A DNA stretch of 64,000 nucleotides from Gerris lacustris. Its lineage: Eukaryota > Arthropoda > Insecta > Hemiptera > Gerridae. Below the pieces are notes generated by a model. That model searched no databases and had not been told where the DNA came from. It saw nothing but the letters and a program-made list of their open reading frames with translations. Shown here piece after piece: positions 56,076 to 64,000 of this stretch. The stretch covers positions 18,796,187-18,860,186 of the forward strand of contig OX578284.1 of assembly GCA_951217055.1 (NCBI GenBank). The letters are read 5' to 3'. The stretch's first letter is position 1. Each line of letters opens with the position of its first letter. A program made the position numbers and the translations under genes.

Positions 56076-57195
56076 ATCTACGAGTGATACGAAATATAAA
56101 CATTATATCTTTGTTTAGATGCGTAGAAAGTGATTATTTACGTACTTGTAATCATTGCGCATGCGCGTCTCATAGTTCTGAAGAATTCCTCTTCTTTACC
56201 ACCCTAGGGCGGTAAAAAAGAGGAATTCTTCAGCTTTACGCACGATTAGCGAGTTTGTTTACATTTAACAAAACTAATTTGCTATTATTTTATTAAAGTA
56301 ACTGTTTATATCGAGTTTTTAGTGAAAAACTATGAATGAATCAAGTGGCTTTGACGAAAATGTAGAGAATAATACTCCTCCAGAAATAATTAATTCGGCA
56401 AAAAATACAACTCAAGATTAATGCCATCTTTATCAAGAGAAGAGATTCGAACCTACATACAGCAAGTTTATTTTTTTCTGTATTTATTATTTAAATCTAA
56501 CAATCGTAGATAAAGTACGGTACGCAACTTGTGCGAAAACGGCATTTTGCATTGCTCGTGTGGTTTTACTACCCTCGCTGTCGCTCGGGTGCAAACTCCA
56601 CACTCGCATGCAAAATGCTACTTTCCGCACTCGACGCGTAATGTACTATTATCTACGATTGATTCGAAATATAAACATTATATCTCTGTTTAGATGCGTA
56701 GAAAGTGATTCTTTTCCTAACTGTATTCATTGCGCATGCGCGTTTCAAAATCGTGCGATAAGGTGACGAATTCCCTAAAAAAGAGGAATTTTCACCTTAA
56801 CGCACGAATAGCGAGTTTGTTTACATTTAACAAAACTAATTTGCTGTTGTTATAATTAAAGTAACTGTTATATCGAGTTTTTAGTGAAAAACAGTGAGTG
56901 ATTTAAGCGATTATGACGAACATTATGAGAATTATACCCTCTCTAAATAATAATAAAATAATATTTGAATCTTAATCAAAAGAGGAATACGAACTTACAT
57001 ACAGGAAGTTTATTTCATTTTTTTCTGTATTTATTATTAAAATCCACAATCGTAGATAAAGTAATGTACGCAACTCGTGCGAAAACTGCATTTTGCTTTG
57101 CTCGTGTGGTTTTACTACCCTCGCTATCACTAGGGTGCAAACTCCACACTCGCATGCAAAATGCTACTTTCCGCACTAGACGAGTAATGTACTAT
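56076..57195 (+). mobile_element. Tandem pair of ATCTACGATTG repeat units (copies 4 and 5)
   Basis: Unit 1 (56076-56650) and unit 2 (56651-57195) each run from ATCTACGA.TGAT.CGAAATA through 'GTAGAAAGTGATT', 'GCGCATGCGCGT', 'GCGAGTTTGTTTACATTTAAC', a start-codon region, CAATCGTAGAT, 'CTCGTGCGAAAACTGCATTTTGC' and the end 'GACGCGTAATGTACTATT'. Unit 1 has ATGAATGAATCAAGTGGC, opening a frame MNESSGFDENVENNTPPEIINSA that decays within 30 codons. Unit 2 has lost the start. The same N-terminus is in copy 1 at 11.7 kb. The direct tandem layout without the rest of the ORF is unusual. Confidence 0.7.
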
Positions 57196-57575
57196 TTATA
57201 AATCGATAAAAATATTACTTACCAACTATATCAAAATCGATACAAGATAAACAAACAAATTAGCAACCAACCCTGCCACTCTTCAGATCCTGAAGTGATT
57301 CTTTCTGATTAACTTCAGAACCACGCTAGCACAGTAGCCCCTAATTTTTTAACCAGCTACCAAAACGAGCAAGAGAGCTACATGGTTATGAAAATTAAAA
57401 AAAAAAATAGTGGTAAAGTGGCTTTCATCTTCTATAAATAAAAATAATACTTATTAATGTTAGAGACCAACCGACTTTGCCTCTCCCCACCATGTTTTTT
57501 TTCGACATATGTTTATTTTATATATATTCTGTCATTATTACATAGATAGTTCTTAAAAAGGAACAGTGCATTACT
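57196..57575. other. Gene-free stretch
   Basis: No supported feature. Confidence 0.4.
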
Positions 57576-57579
57576 TCAC

Positions 57580-57995
57580 AGCTAATATAAGAGGTTATGG
57601 GCCCAGCATGCTTCCGCTTCCACTGCGCAAGAGATTAATGAATAAATTACTGAAAAAAAATGAAAAAAAATAAAAAATGGGAAAAATAATAATAATAGTT
57701 ATATAGTTATTAATTATAGTTATTAGCTATTAGTCATCGTTATTTAAATATGTATTATAATCTTAAAAGGTTAAATAACTAAACACTAAATAAATCCTAC
57801 CACCTTAAACTATCAAAGTACACTTATGTAATTAGTCTTAGATAGCTGAGCCACGCTCAAGCTTTTGCTTTTCCGGCTAGTAATTAGTAAACAATATTGA
57901 AGTAAATAACTGCAATTGTAATGTACTAGTATAATGTATAAAAAATTTCTATGTGTAATCTCTGTTACTCTTTATAAATAAATAAATAAATAAAA
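57580..57995 (+). mobile_element. LINE-like 3' UTR and tail
   Basis: 'AGAGGTTATGGGCCCAGCATG' is followed by AT-rich sequence and a terminal TTATAAATAAATAAATAAATAAAATAAAA. The tail type matches the Jockey copies at 38.7 and 46.8 kb. No ORF remains. Confidence 0.45.
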
Positions 57996-58439
57996 TAAAA
58001 TCAAGCAGTTTTGCTAAAACATCACCTACCAAAAGAAACTAATGTTTTGGGTTCAGTTGCGCTGATAACATATTTTTTACCCCTAACTGTGATCTTTAGT
58101 TCCTTCAAGTATTCTTTCTTTGTTTGATAAATGGGGCCACTGGAGTACTGTGACAGGTCGCAGTCCTCTAGCTCTTAGTTATAATAAAGCCTTGATTATT
58201 CTTTTGGCTAGTTTTCTCTTCTTCGTTACTATAGTAAAGGTAGATATAGTAAGAAAAGGAATAGAAAAGTTTTGAGTTCTATAACTTTTCTATACTTAAG
58301 TATACGACAACTATGAAATTCAACTGGCATTTTTTTACATACTCCTACCAGGATAAATGTATTTTTGACATCAAAAAAGAATCATCAAGTCCTAATAGTG
58401 ATACATGCATGAGAAATGGTACATCACGATCTGTCCGCT

Positions 58440-59073
58440 ATATCTATCTTCGTACTACTGTCACGTACTTCGATTTCTGAACTCTCTTTTCCAAGGTGTT
58501 ACCTGAAGGACTCCTAATAGTCTGACGGATGGACTTGTAGGTCATTGGTCCCTTAGTATCTTTTCATGACAGTTCTCGTTTGCAGAGTCTGCCGGAGACA
58601 ATGTCTGGGTCTTTGTCCTTTATACAGAGAAGGATAGCTTTTTGGACCTTCGTCAAAGGATACTGTTGTATATTCAAGGTACTACCGTATCGTCGCCAAA
58701 AAGACCTCCTTTTCTTTCAAGCTCTTATTCTTCTAGACGGTAAGGAGAGGGAAGGAAATCAAACGGATCTTTTCCGAGAAGCTGCTTAATGCAAGGAGGA
58801 GTTCAAAGTACGTTTAGACACGGTCTTTTCCACCGGGCACCGAGCTGGACGTGATACATCACCGAATCCTCCCTTGAAGGTGACGAAGTATGACAAGGCA
58901 CGGATACCCCCCTTATAATCCTGAAACCTTTTCTTAATAAGTATGAAGTACATCCAACACCATCAGCCTGATTTTCTTAAGAATGACTTTTGTCCTCTTT
59001 TCTTCTCATGTGCTTCAGGATTCAGGATGGATGACAGGAAAAAAAGGAGATTGAAAACACATAAAAAGGACAT
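58440..59073 (-). pseudogene. Decayed coding-like stretch, unrecognised
   Basis: Minus strand, GC-richer than its surroundings. From an ATG at 59073 the frame reads a hydrophobic start MSFLCVFNLLFFLSSI, meets TGA after RKSG, and stays in frame through 48 more codons (FQDYKGGIRALSYFVTF and GGFGDVSRPARCPVEKTV) to TAA. Further downstream, open pieces in shifted frames follow (LTKVQKAILLCIKDKDPDIV; then MTYKSIRQTIRSPSGNTLEK to TAG near 58440). Short plus-strand frames overlap. It could be a dead gene or a dead mobile element; I do not recognise the protein. Confidence 0.3.
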
Positions 59074-59339
59074 CGAACTCTTTTACAATCGTGTCTTTTT
59101 TTCCACTTCCATAGAATATGAAACCATAACCTTATCTATTTTGGATGTCAAGTTTATAAAAGTAAACCACTTTTACACACTTAGCATTTACCTAATCAGT
59201 ATTCTTCTTAAAGTACTGTACATACATGTTATAGAAGTATAACCAAGCATATAAGTAATTGAAGCGAGCTTCCAACATTCAACTAAATATGCTCCGTGTC
59301 TGTGTGTGTGCCTGAAACGTACGACAATAACTTGAGTAA

Positions 59340-59665
59340 AAGTTAACCGATTTTAATGACATTTGGTACACATGTTCATTTCACCAATGCTCAGGACATT
59401 TATTTTTATGCAATCTCAAATTTGTACAGTCGGTTGAAATTTATAGGCTCTTTCGACAAACAATCCGATTTTCTTCAAATCTGTTGAGTATCTGAGGATA
59501 TAGGTGTTAATAAAAAATAGTGATAAATTGTGTGGCATCGTTTATCATCAATTTTTATGCAAAATCAAATTTTCGCTGAAGGTTGCAATTTATGAGACCA
59601 AAAGTGGACTAATAATGCCATACTCTCCATATACATCAAAATTGGATGTGTAGTTTTTAAGATAT
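59340..59665 (+). repeat. Dispersed repeat A copy
   Basis: 'CAGTCGGTTGAAATTTATAGG', 'TATAGGTGTTAATAAA', 'TTGCAATTTATGAGACCAAAAGTGGAC' and 'CATCAAAATTGGATGTG'. Diverged. Confidence 0.6.
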
Positions 59666-59814
59666 GTTGGGTCGCAAAAAGGTGACAAAGAGAGTTTAAC
59701 AAACAACATTTTTGGACTTGGAGGACCATAAATCGTTTAAATCTGTTAAAATCTCAAAATAGAATTTTCATTCTGTCCCAAAAATTGTTTCCCCTATTTA
59801 TACCTCCTACCTAT

Positions 59815-60905
59815 TTAGTCCAGGCAAATTAGTAAAAAAAACAGCAAATGGAGGAAATAATTTATAAAGTTTTGAAACTTTGTGAAAACACTTTTAAGGG
59901 GTGTAGTAGAAAGAAACAGTAAAGTTCCCCCCTCTTGAGGGGGCGCATCCCCCCCCACCCCCCTCCTAAAAGTCCAAAATTTACTCATTTTTCACTTTTT
60001 ACGCAAAACGGTTTATTTTTTGAAGAGAAGTGTTATTACCAAAATTATTCCTCACATAATTCTGCACAAAAAAGGTCCTATGCATGTTTGAAGTGGGACA
60101 TACCGTTTTCGAGATATTGTAGTTGGATAGAGATAAAACGTATTTTTGCGAACTAAGATATCTAAAAAACAACCCCAAATTAATTTCAACCGTCTGCACT
60201 CTTTACATTTTGATAAATTGATACTTTAAATCATAACAGACAAACAAAAAATTGATCAACAGACAGACAGAAAGGGAACGAATTTAAAAATTGTAAAGAG
60301 CGCAGACGGTTGAAATTAATGTGAGGCTATCTGGGGGCTACTTTCAACAAACCCTACAAATTGCATAATAATCAGTAGAGTACTTTTGAAGATATAGGTC
60401 TAAATAAATGTATGTTTGTGCGCATGCGGAGGATAAAATAATGGGCGCAGAATGTTGAAACTCATATTGGATCAATAGTGGGCTAAGTATAACTTACCAT
60501 CCCAATTTCATTAAAATCGGATGTGTTGTTTTTTAGATATCTTAGTTCGCAAAAATACGTTTTATCTCTATCCAACTACAATATCTCGAAAACGGTATGT
60601 CCCACTTCAAACATGCATAGGACATTTTTTGTGCAGAATTATGTGAGGAATAATTTTGGTAATAACACTTCTCTTCAAAAAATAAACCGTTTTGCTTAAA
60701 AAGTGAAAAATAAGTAAATTTTGGACTTTAAGGAGGGAGGAGGGGGGGACTTTAAGGAGGGGGGTGGGGGGATGCGCCCCCTTAAGAGGGGGGAACTTCA
60801 CTGTTTCTTACTACTACACCCCTTAAAAGTGTTTTCACAATGTTTGAAAACTTTATAAATTATTTCCCCTATTATTCCTTATTTTCCTGGACTAATTATA
60901 TGAGA
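59815..60905. mobile_element. 1.1-kb foldback element with about 350-bp arms
   Basis: The left arm (59815-60171) and right arm (60529-60905) are inverted copies, from 'AGTCCAGG/CCTGGACT' through 'ACACTTTTAAGGGGTGTAGTA', G/C-runs, 'AAAACGGTTTATTTTTTGAA' and 'GACATACCGTTTTCGAGATA' to 'CGAACTAAGATATCTAAAAAAC'. The right arm has an extra GGAGGGAGGAGGGGGG-type duplication. The loop (60172-60528) contains a repeat A copy. Short frames in the arms are passengers. Confidence 0.9.
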
Positions 60906-60968
60906 AAGTAAAAAAGCTGATTTGCAAAAAATATAATTTATTTTGTTTTATATCCGAAAATTTCTTAG

Positions 60969-61252
60969 TCTAATGTCAATAAGATACCATACTTAAATTT
61001 ATTTATTTAAATACTGGCATTGATACACCAATTATATTAGCAGTTTTATGATCATTCAAAAGAAGGGTTTTTTTAAGTATCTGAAGTCTTTTAATTCAAC
61101 ATTTCCTGGACACAAATCTGTGTAAAAAAAGTTGATTTTCAAAAATATAATTTATTTTGTTTTATATCCGAAGATGTTTCAAAGTAAGTAAGTAAGTAAG
61201 TGGTTCAGTATTTAAAAAATAAATTTAGGTATGACGTCTTATTGACACTAGA
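60969..61252. repeat. Inverted repeat
   Basis: 'CTAATGTCAATAAGATACCATACTTAAATTTATTTATTTAAATACTG' is mirrored by 'CAGTATTTAAAAAATAAATTTAGGTATGACGTCTTATTGACACTAG'. Between them a direct repeat 'ATAATTTATTTTGTTTTATATCCGAA' and a (AAGT)n run. Confidence 0.65.
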
Positions 61253-61955
61253 TTGCTACGCGGTTATTCCCAGTCGAAAAGTACCAAATTGTTAGTGGTA
61301 GTTACAATCGGAACATTTGTAACAATAGGAGAAAAAAGCCCACAATAGATTTTTTTTTTTATCCCCGTTGTAATTGGGCCTTTTTTATGAACTGCAGTAT
61401 AACAAAAGGCCTCTCTTTTTTCGGTCCGTAGAAAACGAACCATCCTTGAACTGTCTTATTGATTGTTCTCGCTTTTTACACTTTTTTCCGTTGTTCAAAT
61501 CTTCTGTCGCCCCTTTTGTCAAGAACAACATATTGGGTTTTATGTATGAAGATTATAAAAAGGAGAGAAACTAGATTCGGTTCTTTCAGACTAACCAGTG
61601 TGTAGCAATGTGACCGAAATTCCACTTCAAATCAGAAAGTAAAATAAGATTTATACGCTTTCAATGTAAGCATCGACCTCGAAGGGAGACAAACAAAATT
61701 ACATAAAAGATTTAACGAAAGTGTAGAAATCATAAAGTTGTAGTATGGAAACTGATAATAATTTTATCAAGGTTTCTCATTTGTTGTGTGGTTTCATTGT
61801 ACTGCTATTTTTAAATCGCATTGAATGAGCAACGACATCAAAGATGAAAATCTACATATTCTTGTTGAAGCCGTGGCACATACCTAGCTTCTTGTCGGCC
61901 TATTATTGGACAAATGGTCACTTGAGATTTGAATGGGTTCACACTTATTTTTATG
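61253..61955. other. Gene-free stretch
   Basis: No supported gene; the 66-codon frame at 61374-61574 has no features. Confidence 0.4.
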
Positions 61956-62984
61956 GCAATGTACAGTGGCGTAAATAGCGCCCCCGCCAACCCCGCGGTG
62001 CGGGGGGGCGCCTGCTCTAGGGGGGCGCCGAAAAATTAATAAACAATAATAATTAATAATAAAAATTAAAAGAAACCCTCTGTGGGCGGAATTATTTTTT
62101 AAATGATTTTTTATAGATAAAAATAAATGAGAGATAAAACAAATAAAGAGTTAAATGAGGGTGAGAATGTTATGAGATGAAATGGTTTACAGCTCAGAGC
62201 TCAGTTGGGTTTCAAGTTGAGTGTGACAATACCTATAATTATATTATGTGTAAGTATATCGGACTAATTCTCCCTTTTTTATTTAGAACTAGAGATCGAA
62301 GTGAACTAAAAGTTATCTTATCAATCTGGTTTTAGCTGTACTAGATAAGGAAGTCTGTTTCAAACTTAACGTCATACCTCTACCATTGTCTTTTCTATAT
62401 GTGTATGTATTTCTCTTTTTTTGTTGATCCCCCTTACTTCTTTTTCCCTATCGCCGCCACTTTTTATTTAGATTCTAACTCTTTTCTTACCTAGCTAATT
62501 TTACCTCCCTTTCCCTTTAGAGTTGTTATTTTTTCTACCCTTCCCTTAATTTAAGAATTGTTATCTATTAATCAAATAGAAGTATCAATATCAAGCTCAG
62601 TGCTCAGTTCTGTTATAGTTCTCGTTCGAAGTGGTTGTGTCTTTTGTTATGAATTCTTTCTCTAGAAAGCTTGCAATTTTTTTTTTCTTATTCTACGTTC
62701 AGTATTCTGCGTAACATTAAATTATTTTGCTGAAGAATTTATTTAAAATGGTGAGTGCATTTTTCATTTTTTAGACTATTATAAAGCCGTCAGGGCTCTA
62801 GGGAGCCCCGTCAGATCATTCTGTTAATTACTCAAATATTTCATCGAAATCTTCCTCCTTCTCCATCAGCAAACCCTTTTTTCTTTTGCTTCCGAGCTTA
62901 CCTAAACTATTGGAAGCTATGTGATTGTTCTAAAGAACCAACAATTTTTATGTTTTAGATTTGAAAAATACCAAGACGGTAATA

Positions 62985-63160
62985 CGTTTCCATGACTATC
63001 TGTCTGTCTGTCGCTAAAAACTACTCGTCCCATTTTAATAAAATTTGGATGGCGGGTCATGATTAGCCCATTGTTGGTCCCATATAAGTTTAATTCTTCT
63101 GTACCCATTTCTTTTTCTCCAACATGCGCACAAACATAAATTTAATTACACCTATATATG
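62985..63160 (-). repeat. Dispersed repeat A copy within the hAT-like element
   Basis: 'CTGTCTGTCTGTCGCTAAAAACTACTCG', 'TTTTAATAAAATTTGGATGG', 'TTAGCCCATTGTTGGTCCCATATAAGTTT'. Confidence 0.75.
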
Positions 63161-63384
63161 CCGTTTTCCCGGGACAATTCTAGTTCCCGGGGGAAAAAAT
63201 TAGCTTTAGGCGGACGGAGAGAGGGCGAGTTCGATTTCCCGCCGAGGAGAAGTTATTTTTACTATACATTTTGATGAAATGTTCAATAATTATTAAATGT
63301 ACCTACGAAAATACGAAAGTTAATAAATGGAGAACACTGGGCTAAGTAATAAGTAATTATTAAGTTATATATTATATTCAAAAG

Positions 63385-63560
63385 TAAGTCATCTGATTGT
63401 TATGAAATTAGGATGGTTTGGTTTGTAGAAACTAGCCCGCAAATAATCCCAGATTATTTTCAACTGCCTGCGCTCTTTAATTTTTGCTAAATTGATACTA
63501 TAATTCTTGTAAGAAATAAAAAAAATTGACATATTTAAAAATAACGGGGGAAAATTAAAT
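63385..63560 (-). repeat. Dispersed repeat A copy
   Basis: 'ATGAAATTAGGATGGTTTG', 'CTAGCCCGCAAATAATCCCAGATTATTTTCAAC', 'GCGCTCTTTAATTTTTGCTAAATTGATACT'. Confidence 0.65.
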
Positions 63561-63874
63561 AAATTTAACAATAAAATCTGTTGTAAAAGGATATAAAATC
63601 ATTATGTAAAAGTAAATTATAGAGCATTCTATTATCACATTATATTACCTATGATTTTAATTACCCTAAATGTTTTAATAAACAAAATGCAGCAATGAGT
63701 TTATTGAACATATTATTTTATCCTCCCCACTCCATCTGTCCCAAAATGACTAACAAAGAGGGGGAAAAATAAGAGGAGGGGTAGGGTAAATTTTGTAAGC
63801 TATAGGGGGCGCATTTTCAAATGTTGCGGGGGGCGCCGGATTTCTTAGTTACGCCACTGGCAATATAAGAAGGT

Positions 63875-64000
63875 TTATATAAATATGGGACCATCTATGG
63901 ACCACTTTCGACCAACTATTAAAATTCAAATTGATTAGTACTTTTAAAGAAAGGTGTAAGGTGTTAAGAATAAAAAAAAGTTTATGCACACAAAAAATAA
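63875..64000 (+). repeat. Dispersed repeat A copy, cut by window end
   Basis: 'ATATGGGACCATCTATGGACCACTTTCGACCAACTATTAAAATTC'. It lies just outside the hAT-like element. Confidence 0.6.

Larger units (their letters stand above)
61964..63859. mobile_element. Non-autonomous hAT-like element, 1.9 kb
   Basis: Starts CAGTGGCGTAAATAGCGCCC and ends GGGGGGCGCCGG...TTACGCCACTG. The flanks GCAATGTA (61956-61963) and GCAATATA (63860-63867) form an 8-bp duplication with one mismatch. No transposase frame is visible. The interior holds at least two repeat A copies (about 62985-63160 and 63385-63560). Confidence 0.82.

Overview
The window is AT-rich, repeat-dense eukaryotic DNA. A full-length Jockey-type LINE, a BEL/Pao retroelement, hAT- and pogo-like elements, tRNA-derived SINEs and TCAGT-type initiators point to an arthropod, most likely an insect. 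The species cannot be told from the sequence. Most of the 64 kb is transposon or satellite sequence.

The host gene content I can support is a minus-strand array of three small, secreted, cysteine-rich peptide genes, called A (23.3-27.9 kb), B (34.5-38.4 kb) and C (47.8-48.7 kb). Each has a coding exon with a signal peptide and five mature cysteines. Each also has a tiny last exon, missed by open-reading-frame scanning, that adds three more cysteines and ends in Cys-Cys. The apparent stop after the coding exon is the TAA inside a perfect GTAAG splice donor. In all three genes the join is phase 2, and the joined frames give 76, 77 and 84 residues with nearly fixed cysteine spacing. Gene B has a TATA box, initiator and first-exon donor upstream. 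Upstream of gene A the same kind of cassette (TATA, initiator, about 22-nt exon, GTAAGT) sits in a roughly 70-bp tandem array. A possible fourth, decayed last exon lies near 13.65 kb.

Layout. 0-7.2 kb: a foldback element split by a young, internally deleted BEL/Pao element with 727-bp LTRs and a 5-bp duplication. 7.2-21.9 kb: small DNA elements, three SINE copies (8.9, 15.8 and 18.9 kb) and several satellites. 21.9-38.5 kb: genes A and B with introns filled by foldback elements. 38.7-47.5 kb: a decayed LINE end, an 82-bp-arm palindrome, and a full-length LINE (41,487-46,853) with intact ORF1 and ORF2 and a 14-bp target duplication. 47.8-48.8 kb: gene C. 49-64 kb: duplications, a tandem pair of units carrying a recombinase-like N-terminal fragment, a decayed unrecognised coding-like stretch, a 1.1-kb foldback element and a 1.9-kb non-autonomous hAT element.

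All calls come from reading the sequence. Splice joins, promoters and family names were not tested against transcripts or databases.
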